Positions 10,324 to 22,640 of a DNA stretch of 64,000 nt are shown here, one piece after another. Source of the stretch: Triticum aestivum (Eukaryota; Streptophyta; Magnoliopsida; Poales; Poaceae); NCBI RefSeq assembly GCF_018294505.1, contig NC_057797.1, positions 123,137,116 to 123,201,115 of the forward strand, in the 5' to 3' direction. The notes beneath the pieces were generated by a model. It saw nothing but the letters and a program-made list of their open reading frames with translations, ran no database searches and was not told where the DNA came from. The position numbers and the translations under genes were made by a program. Position 1 is the first letter of the stretch. Each line of letters starts with the position of its first letter.

Positions 10324-13196
10324 GCACTATATGCCTACCTTAATGGCTTTAAAGAAAGCGCTGCGAGGGAGACAACCCAGAAGTTTTAGAGAGTCATTTG
10401 TTTCTGTTGTGTGCTTTTATAAGGTTTAGAAACAAGAATAATGTGCCAAGATTTGCCTTTAGGATGTTTACATTGCTTGTTGGTTTGTGCGGTGCAAGAC
10501 AGAAACTTTGGCTGTAGTGCATGATTTTACATTTTTTACTGGAACGTCAAACGGTTCTGAAACATTTTGCACTGTATTTCTATACAAATTTTTTATTTTT
10601 AATAATTTTTGTAGAATATTTGGAGTACCAGAGGTATGGTGAATGTTCAGATTATTACAGACTATTCTGTTTTAGACAGATTCTGTTTTTGATGCATAGT
10701 TTGCTTGTTTTGATGAAACTATCGATTTATATCAGTGGATTAAGCCAGGGAAAAGTTATATTACAGTAGCTACAATGCAAAAACAAAATATGTATTGGTT
10801 TGCAACAGTACTTAGAGTAGTGATTTGCTTTATTATACTAACGAATCTTACCGAGTTTTCTGTTGAGTTTTGTGTGGATGAAGTGTTCAAAGATTGAGGA
10901 TGTCTCGATGTGAGGAGAAGAAGGAGAGGCAAGAGCTCAAGCTTGAGGATGCCCAAGGAACCCCAAGTAAATATTCAAGCAGACTCAAGCGTCTTCGCTT
11001 GGGGATGCCCCGGAAGGCATCCCATCTTTCTTCAACAAGCATCGGTATGTTTCCGGATTCGTTTCGTTCATGCGATATGTGCAAATCTTGGAGCGTCTTT
11101 TGCATTTAGTTTTCATTTTTCTTTTATGCACCATGCTGGTATGATAAAGTCCTTAGTTGATTTATAGAATGCTCTTTGCACTTCACTTAAATCTTTTGAG
11201 TATGGCTTTATAGAATGCTTCATGTGCTTCGCTTATATCATTTGAAGTTTGGATTGCCTGTTTCTCTTCACATAGAAAACCGCCATTTGTAGAATGATCT
11301 TTTACTTCACTTATATTTGTTAGAGCATGGGCATATCTTTTGTAGAAAGAATTAAACTCTCTTGCTTCACTTATATCTATTTAGAGAGTTGACAGGAATT
11401 GGTCATTCACATGGTTAGTCATAAAATCCTACATAAAACTTGTAGATCACTGAATATGATATGTTTGATTCCTTGCAATAGTTTTGCGATATAAAGGTGG
11501 TGATATTAGAGTCATGATAGTTGAGTAATTGTGAAATTGAGAAATACTTGTGTTGAGGTTTGCAAGTCCCGTAGCATGCACGTATGGTGAACCGTTATGT
11601 AACGAAGTTCGAGCATGAGGTATTTATTGATTGTCTTCCTTATGAGTGGCGGCCGGGGATGAGCAATGGTCTTTTCCTACCAATCTATCCCCCTAGGGGC
11701 ATGCGTAGTAGTACTTTGCTTCGAGGGCTAATAAACTTTTGCAATAAGTATATGAGTTCTTTATGACTAATGTGAGTCCATGAATTATACGCACTCTCAC
11801 CCTTCCATCATTGCTAGCCTCTTCGGTACCGTGCATTGCCCTTTCTCACCTTGAGAGTTGGTGAAAACTTCGCCGGTGCATCCAAACCCCGTGATATGAT
11901 ACGCTCTATCACACATAAACCTCCTTATATCTTCCTCAAAACAGCCACCATACCTACCTATCATGACATTTCCATAGCCATTCCGAGATATATTGCCATG
12001 CAACTTCCATCATCATCATATACATGACTTGAGAATTTATTGTCATATTGCTTTGCATGATCATAAGATAGCTAGCATGATGTTTTCATGGCTTGTCCAT
12101 TTTTTGATGTCATTGCTACGCTAGATCATTGCACATCCTGGTACACCACCGGAGGCATTCATATAGAGTCATATCTTTGTTCTGGTATCGAGTTGTAATA
12201 TTGAGTTGTAAGTAAATAAAAGTGTGATGATCATCATTATTAGAGCATTGCCCCAGTGAGGAATGGATGATGGAGACTATGATTCCCCCACAAGTCGGGA
12301 TGAGACTCCGGACTTTAAAAATAAATAAAAGAGGCCAAAAAAGCCCAAATAAAAAAAGAGGCCAAAGAAGCCCACCAAAACAAAAAGGGGAAAAACAAAA
12401 AAAATGAGAGAAAAAGAGATAAGGGGCAATGTTACTATCCTTTTACCACACTTGTGCTTCAGAGTAGCACCATGTTCTTCATATAGAGAGTCTCTTGAGT
12501 TATCACTTTCATATACTAGTGGGAATTTTCATTATAGAACTTGGCTTGTATATTCCAATGATGGGCTTCCTCAAATGCCCTAGGTCTTCATGAGCAAGCA
12601 AGTTGGATGCACACCCACTTAGTTTCAGTTTGAGCTTTCATACACTTATAGCTCTAGTGCATCCGTTGCATGGAAATCCCTACTCCTCACATTGACATCA
12701 ATTGATGGGCATCTCCATAGCCCATTCATTAGCCGCGTCGATGTGAGACTTTCTCCTTTTTTGTCTTCTCACACAAACCTCCATCATCATATTCTATTCC
12801 ACCCATAGTGCTATGTCCATGGCTTGCGCTCATGTATTGCGTGAGGGTTGAAAAGGCTGAAGAGCGTTAAAAAGTATGAACCAATTGCTCGGCTTGTCAT
12901 CGGGGTTGTGCATGATTTGAATGCTTTGTGTGGTGAAGATGGAGCATAGCCAGACTATATGATTTTGCAGGGACGAGCTTTCTTTGGTTATGTTATTTTG
13001 ATAAGACATAATTGCTTGGTTAGTGTGCTTGAAGTATTATTGTCTTAATGTCAAATGATAGACTATTGCTTTGAATCACTCGTGTCTTAATATTCATGCC
13101 ATGATTAGATTATGTGATCAAGGTTATACTAGGTAGCATTCCACATCAAAAATTATCTTTTTTTATCATTTACCTACTCGAGGACGAGCAGGAATT
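10324..13196 (+). other. Element A long non-coding internal region
   Basis: About 2.9 kb without a supported gene. It is collinear with 59326-62307 of element E (reverse complement), at roughly 95 % identity in the stretches compared by eye. It contains the degenerate repeat described at 11165-11390, short overlapping frames near 11797-12027 that are open in both strands but show no coding constraint, and an A-rich block at 12310-12420. Confidence 0.7.
11165..11390 (+). repeat. Four degenerate copies of a tagaatg...ttcacttatat unit
   Basis: Units begin near 11165, 11211, 11290 and 11343. Each pairs a tagaatg-like start with a cttcacttatatc-like end. The same array is conserved in element E at about 61058-61278 on the opposite strand, so it belongs to the family and did not arise in this copy. 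Confidence 0.6.
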
Positions 13197-13210
13197 AAGC
13201 TTGGGGATGC
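13197..13210 (+). other. Polypurine tract of element A
   Basis: The sequence aagcttggggatgc lies immediately before the 3' LTR start. The mirror-image copy in element E (59312-59325) is identical. Confidence 0.75.
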
Positions 13211-14723
13211 TGATACGTCTCCATCATATCTATAATTTTTGATTGTTCCATGCCAATATTATACAACTTTCATATACTTTTGGAAATTTTTTATACTATT
13301 TTTGGGACTAACATATTGATCCAGTGCCCAGTGCCAGTTCCTGTTTGTTGCATGTTTTACATTTCGCAGAAACCCCATACCAAATGGAGTCCAAATGGAA
13401 TAAAAACGGATAGAGAATATTTTTGGAATATTTTTGAAATATGGGAAGGAGAATCAACGCGAGAAGGTGTCCGAGGGGGCCACGAGGCAGGGGGCGCGCC
13501 CCTGACCCTCGTGGCCCCCCATAAGGCGGTTGCTGCTCTTCTTTGGCTGCAAGAAAGCTAATTTTTGAAGAAAAATCTGGGCGAAGGTTTCAATCTAATC
13601 AGAGTTACGGATCTCCGGATATATAAGAAACGATGAAAGGGCAGAATCCAGGAGCGCAGAAACAGAGAGAGACAGAGAGACAGATCCTATCTCAGAGGGG
13701 CTCTTGCCCCTCCCACGCCATGGAGACCATGGACGAGAGGGGAAATCCTTCTCCCATCTAGGGAGAAGGTCAAGGAAGAAGAAGAAGGAGGGGGGCTCTC
13801 TCCCCCTCGCTTCCGGTGGCGCCGAAATGCCGTCGAGGCCATCATCATCACCGCGATCTTCACCAACACCTACGCCATCTCCACCAACATCTCCATCACC
13901 TTCCCCCTATATCTACATCGGTCCACTCTCCCACAACCCGCTGTACCCTCTACTTGAAGATGGTGCTTTATGCTTCATATTATTATCCAATGATGTGTTG
14001 CCATCCTATGATGTCTGAGTAGATTCTTGTTGTCCTATCGGTGATTGGTGAATTACTATGATTGATTTAATTTGCTTGTGGTTATGTTGTTGTCCTTTGG
14101 TGCCCATATATGAGCGCGTGCGTGGATCACACCATAGGGTTAGTTGTATGTTGATAGGACTATGTATTGGAGGGCAAGAGTGACAGAAGCTTCAACCTAG
14201 CATAGAAATTGGTGCATACGGAATTGAAGGGGGACCAATATATCTTAATGCTATGGTTGGGTTTTTACATTAATGAACGTTAGTAGTTGCGGATGCTTGC
14301 TAATAGTTCCAATCATAAGTGCATAGAATTCCAAGTCAGGGATGACATGCTAGCAGTGGCCTCTCCCACATAAAACTTGCTATCGGTCTAGTAACGTAGT
14401 CAATTGCTTAGGGACAATTTCGCAACTCCTACCACCACTTTTCCACACTCGCTATACTAACTTTATTGTTTCTTTATCTAAACAGCCCCTACTTTTTATT
14501 TACGTGCTCTTTATTATCTTGCAAACCTATCCAAAAACATCTACAAAGTACTTCTAGTTTCATACTTGTTCTAAGCAAAGCAAACGTTAAGCGTGCGTAG
14601 AGTTGTATCGGTGGGCGATAGAAATTGAGGGAATATTTGTTATACCTTTAGTTCCTCATTGGGTTTGACACTCTTACTTATGGAAAGAGGCTACAATTGA
14701 TCCCTTATAATTGTGGGTTATCA
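13211..14723 (+). repeat. Element A 3' LTR (1513 bp)
   Basis: It begins tgatacgtctccatc and ends attgtgggttatca. In U3 a perfect 12-bp inverted repeat (13475-13486 / 13508-13519) encloses the palindrome ggggcgcgcccc at 13491-13502. A TATA box (gatatataag) lies near 13618-13627, followed by a purine-rich probable R start (cagagagagacagagag). The right flank at 14724 resumes the third ORF of element B. Confidence 0.92.
13617..13629 (+). promoter_or_regulatory. TATA box of the element A LTR
   Basis: The sequence ggatatataagaa lies about 100 bp downstream of the U3 inverted repeat and 25-40 bp upstream of a purine-rich segment suited to a transcription start. It is inferred from position and consensus only. 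Confidence 0.5.
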
Positions 14724-15448
14724 TCGTCATTAGCAGATTGATCCATCGTGGCCCTCTGAGCAGAAATGTGGGAGAGGAGCCCATCGAAGCTGGTGAAGGG
14801 GCCGATGACATTGGGATTGGCTTTGCGAGTGCCATCCTGTCTTGGAGTAGTAGGACCGGGGTTGAAGTTGAGTCCAAGCTCCTTTCTGTTCTTGGTAGCT
14901 GACTCCTTAGTGAACTGATAGTTGCGCTTGAAGAGATTGTGGTCACGACACCATAGCAAAGACGATGGGTCAGCATTTTCAGGCTACAGTCCTCTGACCA
15001 TGCAAGGATAGAAACCTTGAGCAATAGCTTCAAGCTTCAACTTGGGTTGTAGATTTCTGTAGAGAATATCACCCCGCGGGCGCTTGATAGCGTTCTTCTC
15101 AGCATATTCAGCAGTGACAAAGTTGTACTTGAACCACTATTCTGCCCAATATCTTTGGATCCATTGAATCCGGGTCTTGCGCTTATTGTAGTTCTCCTCA
15201 GGATCTGTCTTGTGTAGTTCATACAGATCTGGAGGCAGATCTAGAGCAGTATTTCCACGACGCTGTCTGCCACCCTTCCTAGTAGATTTCTCAGTGGCCA
15301 TGATATTCAGACAGATAGGCTTCATAACTGTGAAAGGCTTCTGTCTACTGGTCAGACAAGAACTGGCTTCAGGGGAGTGAATGTGATGCTGTAAGAACTC
15401 TGCAAATGAATGCAGTCTATCAGAACTAAGGGATTCTCCCACGGACAT
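14724..15448 (-). pseudogene. Third ORF (env-position) of element B, N-terminal fragment
   Basis: Minus-strand frames at 15448-15137 and 15120-14724 read on from each other and align with 54600-53960 of element D. Shared segments include KGGRQ-R-GN, RIQWI-RYWAE, EYAEKNAIKRP-GDILYRNLQP and ANPNVIGPF. A TAG interrupts RYWAE-WFK. The frame stops where element A inserted. SIRE-type elements carry an env-like ORF here. No hydrophobic segment or signal peptide is evident in this fragment, so the env label rests on position only. Confidence 0.65.
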
Positions 15449-15788
15449 GTACCCGTGACAACATTAGAGATGCGAGGGAAGGGAAGAGGTCATATGCATC
15501 CTCAGAAGATTTTGAAGATAAATTAGTTTGAAGACATTGACCTCATAGAGCGAAGACATTCACTTATCTGAAGAGAGTCGGTTTCAGATTTGTATGAATC
15601 CAGGAATAAGTACAAGTGAAGAATCTAACTAGTTATGAAGCATAAGTGAATATACTTTGCAAGATACGGGATTCAGAAAGAGACAGATCCGGATTTGGAA
15701 GAGTATAAACCACTTTTGGGTGAAGTGGATGGATTTGACAGATCAAAAAGTCTGTAAAAAGTGAAAGTTATTTACCCCACACGAACTG

Positions 15789-16348
15789 CTAGACAAAGCG
15801 GAAGGGAGGCCGAGTAGTTCCAATCTCCCACGCCCTAACTCGGCGGCAGAAGACACCTACGGCGGTGGCGGAGAGGACGAGGTCTGCGGCTGGCATGAGG
15901 ACGGCGTCGAAGAGGTCATGGCAGCTAAGCGCTTCGTCTCCGACGTCGACGCGAGCAAGCGGTGGCGCTAGGGTTTGAGCGAGGTGGCGAGGTGGAGGAA
16001 GAGATAATGACCGTGCAGGATGGGTATTTATAAGGTAGGGGCGGCACAATGCAATTACGCAGGTGCCCCTGGCGGTTCACATCTGATGGACACATGGCAT
16101 GCATGCAACTCTTTGAAAGTTGTTCCATGTTCCACGCACGCCTGGTTTGTCGGGTGGTTGTCCCGGATTCTCCGGCATTTAGGCAAAAGAGATATAGCAT
16201 TGAAAGCGGTTTTAAATGTGTGTCTCTGTATCTTCAGCTGACACGGATGCAGTGAAGACATTCAAAGGTTTCAACAGAATGCATATGACTAGATAAAGAG
16301 AATTTGAGAAAAAAGCATAAAAGGGGTTAGGGTCTGATCACATTCACT
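15789..16348 (-). other. Element B spacer between pol and third ORF
   Basis: This GC-rich stretch aligns with 56622-57152 of element D once D's solo LTR is removed. It holds a TATA box and upstream motifs (separate entry), then an AAACCCTAG leader (15968-15976 on the complementary strand). A short frame around PPLARVDVGDEALSCHDLF is open in both copies and is hydrophobic downstream. No convincing ATG precedes that frame. Confidence 0.55.
16025..16105 (-). promoter_or_regulatory. TATA/RY promoter module upstream of the third ORF (element B)
   Basis: On the minus strand TATAAATA (16032-16025) is preceded about 65 bp upstream by the RY palindrome catgcatg (16098-16105) and a G-box-like cacatg (16091-16096). 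The same arrangement is conserved in D. RY and G-box motifs are known from plant seed and ABA-responsive promoters. Function here is inferred. Confidence 0.5.
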
Positions 16349-16377
16349 GACGAGGTCCCCCCGAACCGATACAGTGA

Positions 16378-16990
16378 AGGAAAAAGAAGAAAAAAGTCCA
16401 TCTCAACACACCCCCACGATCCCCACCGGCCCATCCCCTCCCGATCCCCACCTTCCCCACAGCGCTGGCAGTTCCTGATCCGCCGCCCACCATCGTGCTC
16501 TGCAGGCCACCGGAGCCGCCGCCCACCATCATGTGCTGCCGGCCACGGGAGTCTCCGCCCACACCCACGCCCATTGCCATCTGCTGGTTGCCGCCGTCCC
16601 TAGATCCCCTTGCGCCGCTGGGCTGTGGATCCCCGAACGCCACCACCAGGCAGTGGAGCCCCGCACGCCGCCGCAGACTCCACATCCATCCTCTGCCATG
16701 GATCCCAGGTTCCCCACCGCCCCTATCTCCCACCGTCGTGGCCCCCAGCTTCTCGACGCACCATCCACCACCGCCATTGCCATGCGCCGCTGCCGCCCGA
16801 TATGATGAGGCGGCGCCGCCTCCCAAGCCATTGCCTAGCTCTAGCATCTCCACGCGTCCACGCCACCGGACGATGAGGGAGACCCGACCGGCCGCCCGCG
16901 TTCTGCTGTCCTTCTACGACCTGTTAGTTACCATGTCAAAACCGCATGGTTGGTTGAGGATCGTTCGGTGGCCTAGTTTGCTTGCCTTCG
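16378..16990. other. GC-rich low-complexity segment at the left of H
   Basis: Composition rises sharply to C-rich sequence with proline/arginine-rich open frames on both strands (for example 16495-17004 plus and 16344-16853 minus). Long open frames are expected by chance at this GC content and none shows a recognisable domain. It resembles the first exon or CpG island of a grass gene and could be captured host sequence. Confidence 0.35.
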
Positions 16991-18803
16991 TCACCTTGAG
17001 ATGATGGCTGCTGCTGCTAACTAAGGTTTCTTTACTGTTGCTTTTCTATAGGGCACACATCGTTCTAACAAGTAACAGGTGACATGGTGAGGTTATCTAC
17101 TTGCTGGCTCTACTCTTCTGAAGATGGAGATTAGTAGTATGGGCACACATCGTTCTGCTGTCCTTCTACGACCCTGCCTCCACAGGGCTTGGCCGGGAGC
17201 AACTTCTCTGAATTTCCCGACGTGGCCGCATCACGTCTGAGACCCCGCGCACCTTGACTTTCCCCAACCTCATCCATTCTGCCTCTGTTGTACCCTATTT
17301 TTTTGTGAGGGAAGCTCTCCCCTATTAGTTGAACTTCTCGCGAGGGCCGCCTTGACCTTTCCTGGGACGGTTAGAGCATACGACAACCACAAAAATCGTC
17401 ATCGACTGAGAGACAGAGCACCTAATTTTCCAGTTCCTGGTACGCATGTGCTTTCTCTTATGTATTCTTCATGAGAAGAGTAGGAATAAAAAAGTGGAAT
17501 AAGTCTTGTGTCAGATGAACAACGTTTGCCAATACAATTTTGTTGTTGCTTGGTTTCTTTTATCAAATGGGATTTTGTCAAAACTTTGAACCGAGGATTG
17601 TTTTGTCTCTTGCCTAGGTCTCTGTTGCTATCTTTCTCTTCAAATATTTGCACCAAAAAACTGCTACACGTTTCTGTGTCTAAGTAGTGTTTGTGTTAAT
17701 ACCTGAGAAGGGAGCAATGGTGTAGGATGAAGAAAATGTTAAAGCATGGTGCACACTTCATATGTTTGCCTAACTAGAAACCTAATAATACAAACTATTG
17801 GTTGGTGGTTTCATACTTTCATGTGCATATACTTGTGCTCTTTTCACTAGAGAACAAAAATATGTTCTTTAAAATGCAAAAAATATATTTCTTGCATTAA
17901 TTGAAAAAGGCTAAGATCTTTCTTGTGATCTAGGAAATTTTATGGAGTTTGTTTCTCAATTAACTTGCGTGGACCTTCAATCGTCCATCCTAAACCTACC
18001 ACCTCCTGAGCCTAAAAATGTCTCAATGCAAGTGTGTGCAGTACCAAGAAGTTCTACCATGGGTCTATGTCAAGTTCATATTTTGTGTTCAGTAAAAAAT
18101 CTTAGTGCGAGTCTGTGCAGTACCTGGAAGTTCTATTACAGGTCTACGCCAAGTTCAATGACATTGCCGCCGGCAAAATGTTCAGACAATGTGGGTGACT
18201 ATGTCATGTGTTCAAAGCAACTTGTTTCAGCAAGGTCGAAGTTTATCGTGTGTTCTTGGGTCGAAGTTCACATAAAGAAATGGCAGAAGGTCGATTGTGA
18301 ATGTGATCCCACCTTGTAACATATGGTCATACACATGCGGTGATTCAGAAATGCGACCGAGGACAGAGAGTGGAGACGCCAAGGAGCCACTGCGTGAGCT
18401 AGTTACATCACGATTTGGACCATGTTCCCAACCTGCATGCATTACATTGTTTAGCTGTCAGCAGCCACATGTTTGCATGGTTGATATCAACAAAAACTTC
18501 AGTTTTTTGTGGACATTCTGTATTAACATGTTTTATTTGGACGTTCTGGACTAAATACCGATGTTACGTCATTGCTGTTCAATTTCTAGTCTGTGTACAC
18601 ATGGCAAGCACACTGGTAGCACCACACACACATTTCTCCCTGTGCACGTATGGGATTTTTCCCTAATAACTTGCATGTTTGGTGAAATGTGTGAAGTCCT
18701 GCTACTACCAACAGAGAAGGAAAAAGGCCACTGCACCTCATTTTGAGATAAATAGAACCAATTTAGTCCATAGTGTGTCGCCACCCATTTCTTTTATAAG
18801 ATC
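16991..18803. other. Anonymous sequence in H
   Basis: No feature supported. The composition is mixed, short frames are broken, and there is no repeat with other parts of the window apart from gaagtt(c) motifs near 18240-18270. Confidence 0.4.
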
Positions 18804-18880
18804 GTTGTGTGCGTGTGCGTGTGCGTGTGCGCGTGCGCGCGCGCGCGTGCGTGCGTGCGTGCGTGTGTGTGTGTGTGTGT
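18804..18880. repeat. GT/GC alternating microsatellite
   Basis: About 77 bp of alternating purine-pyrimidine dinucleotides (gtgcgtgtgcgc...gtgtgtgt). Such tracts can adopt Z-DNA. Confidence 0.95.
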
Positions 18881-19787
18881 TCATAAATATCTTCGATATA
18901 TTGGAAGTTCATACATACAAAAAATTGAAGTCCAAATATCTTCGATATATGTTCTGAAAAAGCTTAGCAGTTATTTCACCGTTTCTAAAAAACAAAACAA
19001 AAAGCGAGAAGTTTGAATTTTGAAAAATACAGTAGTTCAAAAATCAGAAAAACACTTTCAACATTTCTATAATTAAAAAAAATTCTAGACGTTCATATTT
19101 AATACAAAACTAAAAAATTTCTGTTACTAAAATAAATAAACTAAGAAGTCCAAATTACAAAAATAGAGAAGTTTGATGCTTATTTAAAAACATATTTCCT
19201 TTCTAAGAATATGACTAAGAAGTTGAAATCAAAATAACAGAGAAGTTCGAAGTATATAAAAAATTCACATTTCTTGCAAGAAAGTTCACGTGGACCTCCA
19301 TACACGGTTTAGAATTTATATTGCGGGACGTCCGACCTCCAATTACATGTTTTAAAATGGCAGAAAATGACGTCCGACATTCAATTGTGTGTAATTCGAT
19401 GTACACACAAAAATGTGACAGAAGTTCATAGTAAAAACAACAAGAAGTTCAAGTACCGTAAGGAATGCATTTCAGGTTAGAATAAAAGTACAGAAAAATT
19501 AAAGCTTAAAGGTTTGTTGGAAAGAAGTTCGAGTGCTCTGTCCGAGGAAGTTCAAAAATTATTGCGAAAGAGGTTCACCTTATATTTCCATGTTCAAAAA
19601 CACAAAAAGAAATTGCTTTTTATGTTTTAAATTAATTCTCTCAATCAACAAAGAAGTTCAGTTATTATTTAGGAGTAATTTGATTTCAAAAAGAAAATAA
19701 ATAATTCAAATTATAGAAATGGAAAAAGTTCATGTACTACATGGTGTGTGATAACAACCAGAAGTTCACATACTACATGGTGTGTAT

Positions 19788-21193
19788 TGATACGTCTCCG
19801 TCGTATCTACTTTTCCAAACACTTTTGCCCTTGTTTTGGACTCTAACTTGTATGATTTGAATGGAACTAACCCGGATTGACGCTGTTTTCAGCAGAATTG
19901 CCATGATGTTGTTTTATGTGCAGAAAACAAAAGTTCTCGGAATGACCTGAAACTCCACGGAATATCTTACAATAAATAATAAAAAATCCTCGCCAAAGAT
20001 GAAGACCAGGGGGCCCACACCCTTGCCACGAGGGTGGGGGGCGCCCCTCCTAGGGCGCGCCCCCTACCTCGTGGGCCCCCTGGAGACCTCCCGACTCCAA
20101 CTCCAACTCTATATAACTGCTTTCGGGGAGAGAAAAATAGGAGAGAATAAATCATCGCGTTTTACGATACAGAGCCGCCGCCAAGCCCTAAAACCTCGCG
20201 GGAGGGCTGATCTGGAGTCCGTTTGGGGCTCCGGAGAGGGGAATCCGTCGCCATCTCATCATCAACCATCCTCCATCACCAATTTCATGATGCTCACCGC
20301 TGTGCGTGAGTAATTCCATCGTAGGCTTGCTGGACGGTGATGGGTTGGATGAGATTTACCATGTAACCGAGTTAGTTTTGTTAGGGTTTGATCCCTAGTG
20401 TCCATTATGTTCTGAGATTGATGTTGCTATGACTTTGCTACGCTTAATGCTTGTCACTAAGGCCCGAGTGCCATGATTTCAGATCTGAACCTATTATGTT
20501 TTCATCAATATATGAGAGTTCTTGATCCTATCTTGCAAGTCTATAGTCACCTATTATGTGTTATGATCCGTTAACCCCGAAGTGACAATAATCAGGATAC
20601 TTACCGGTGATGACCGTAGTTTGAGGAGTTCATGTATTCACTATGTGGTAATGCTTTGTTTCGGTTAGAGGCCTTAATATCCCTTAGTTTCCATTAGGAC
20701 CCCGCTGCCACGGGAGGGTAGGACAAAAGATGTCATGCAAGTTCTTTTCCATAAGCACGTATGACTATATTCGGAATACATGCCTACATTACATTGACGA
20801 ATTGGAGTTAGTTCTGTGTCACCCTATGTTATGACCGTTACATGATGAACCGCATCCGACATAATTATCCATCATTGATCCGATGCCTACGAGCTTTCCA
20901 TATACTGGTTTACGCTTATTTACTTTCCCGTTGCTATTGTTACAATCACTACAAAATACCAAAAACATTACTTTGCTTTAGTAACTCTTTTGTTACCGTT
21001 ACCATCAGTATTATATTACTTTGCTACTAAACACTTTGCTGCAGATACTAAGTTTTCAGGTGTGGTTGAATTGACAACTCAGCTGCTAATACTTGAGAAT
21101 ATTCTTTGGCTCCCCTTGTGTCGAATCAATAAATTTGGATTGAATACTCTACCCTCGAAAGCTGTTGCGATCCCCTATACTTGTGGGTTATCA
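19788..21193 (+). mobile_element. Solo LTR (1406 bp), WHAM-like, in H
   Basis: It begins tgatacgtctccgtc and ends acttgtgggttatca. Perfect 5-bp duplications tgtat flank it (19783-19787 and 21194-21198), and no internal sequence or second LTR is present, so it is a solo LTR left by LTR-LTR recombination. U3 has a 13-bp inverted repeat (20006-20018 / 20071-20083) with the CCACGAGG...CCTCGTGG motif inside, and a TATA box (ctatataact) near 20108-20117. Confidence 0.93.
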
Positions 21194-21639
21194 TGTATTT
21201 CATATAAAAAATACAATAAAGTGAAACAGAGTGAAGTTCAAACAGACATGCTCCAGAAGTTCAACTAATTCATGCAGCGCAAAAAACAACACCTCAAAAA
21301 CAGAGTGAGGTTCAAACAGACATGCCCGAGAAGTTCAACGACTTCTCGCACTGCGTTTCCATTCGCAATGAAGGCAGAAATCATGATCTCGTCATTTCTC
21401 TAATTTACTTCAAAATGACATGAATATATCATTCGTGTAAGTTCAAGTCCTCGGTCAGAGAAAGTTAAGAAAAATATTGTGAGAGAGGTTTGTACAAAAA
21501 GAATATCATTTGTATAACACTGACGAAATGGATCAGAAAATTACAAACAAAAATACGTCACAGAAGTTCAATGTGAAAACAACAGGAAGTTCGACTACTA
21601 TAGTGAATGAATTTGACATTAGTTTTTTTAAAATAATCG

Positions 21640-22640
21640 CGAGTTTGAAAATACGATTAACATGAGAAAGTTACATGTTTACATCAGCTTTCCATCGGTA
21701 TATTACTTGCTCAATTCTAGTGAGTGTTCCGGTGAGTGGATGGAGAGCTACGGGCAAAAAAACACGTGAAAAACAGAGTGAAGTTCGAGTAGACATGCCG
21801 AGAAGTTCAGGTTCTTCACGCGGTGCATTTTCGAAGAATCTGTTTTGCGATAAAGGTAGAACGAATGATATCGCCATTTTTTAAATTACTTGAAAATAGC
21901 TAGGAATCAGAGAAAACCATCAACATGAAAAAGTTTTGCATTTTCCTTAGCTTTTGAACGGTATATTATTTGCCCCATTCTGATAAAGTTTGTAGAAATT
22001 ATGGCGAAAATACACTTTTAGCCATTTTCAAAGTTGATTTAAAACTATAAGGAATTGGGAGAAACAATATATACCAAAAAGTTCCGCATTTCCTCAAGCT
22101 TTCCAACGCCATATCATTTGCTACATTTGGACGCATGGTTAAAAAATTAGCTCGAAAATACGAACTCGGTGAAAATTGGACCGTTTTCTACATTACTTTT
22201 AAACCGTTCAAAATTAGAAAAAAGTTTAAACATGAAAAGTAGCGCATTTTCATAAGCTTTACAATGCCATATCATTTGAATCGATTATCCGTTTAGAAAA
22301 TGACATCGAAAATACGAACTCGGCTATTCGGTTTGCAAAATTTTATGATTTTCCAAATTACTCTTTAACCGTAGGGAATTAGAGAAAACTTTTAACATGT
22401 GGAAGGAGCGGTTTTGCAGCAGCTTTCCAATGCCATATTATTTGCCTCATTCCGATAAATGGTTTTTGAAATGCGATCAAAATACGATTCACGTTTTTTG
22501 TGGGAAGAAAAACCGGTTTTCAAAACTGCTCTTAAACCACTTTTATTTTGCCAAAAATTTAACTTGGGTCATGATACTCGTGTCCATAGCTTTCTGAGGG
22601 TATATCGCAAGCCCCATTTGGGCAATGTTTGCGGAAGTTC
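21640..22640. repeat. Diverged tandem repeats of ~150-170 bp
   Basis: The motif aacatgaaaaag...cattttc...agctttccaa-gccatat-atttgc recurs. The agctt landmarks fall near 21686, 21949, 22097, 22255, 22421 and 22588, giving spacings of about 148-167 bp apart from the first. Units are heavily diverged and share cgaaaatacgaactcgg-like middles. Confidence 0.65.

Larger units (their letters stand above)
7849..14723 (+). mobile_element. Element A: Athila-like (Sabrina/WHAM-type) LTR retrotransposon, non-autonomous
   Basis: This is the part of element A visible to the right of inserted element G. It has the rest of the 5' LTR (7849-8855), a tRNA-Asp-type primer-binding site, one ORF with no polymerase domains, a long non-coding stretch, a purine tract and a complete 3' LTR (13211-14723). 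The tggcgcc primer-binding site and the tgatacgtc...gggttatca LTR termini are typical of Triticeae Athila-like families. Element E at the right of the window is a second copy in opposite orientation. A is inserted in the third ORF of Copia element B. Its left end lies beyond the window, so its TSD cannot be checked. Confidence 0.82.

Noticed and set aside
11797..12027. Overlapping short frames (68 and 63 codons) open in both A and E, the antisense one reading HGNISRNGYGN...
   Set aside because: The five nucleotide differences between A and E in this block all change the antisense protein, and nearly all change the sense one. Neither frame has a conserved ATG. Conservation is at the DNA level only.
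15720..15790. Possible 24-bp intron (gtaaat...tttacag) in the element B spacer
   Set aside because: Too short for a plant spliceosomal intron. The signals probably occur by chance or belong to a longer undefined intron.
16344..17004. Long overlapping frames on both strands near 16.3-17.0 kb
   Set aside because: GC-driven open frames with no recognisable domain. Kept only as a compositional observation.
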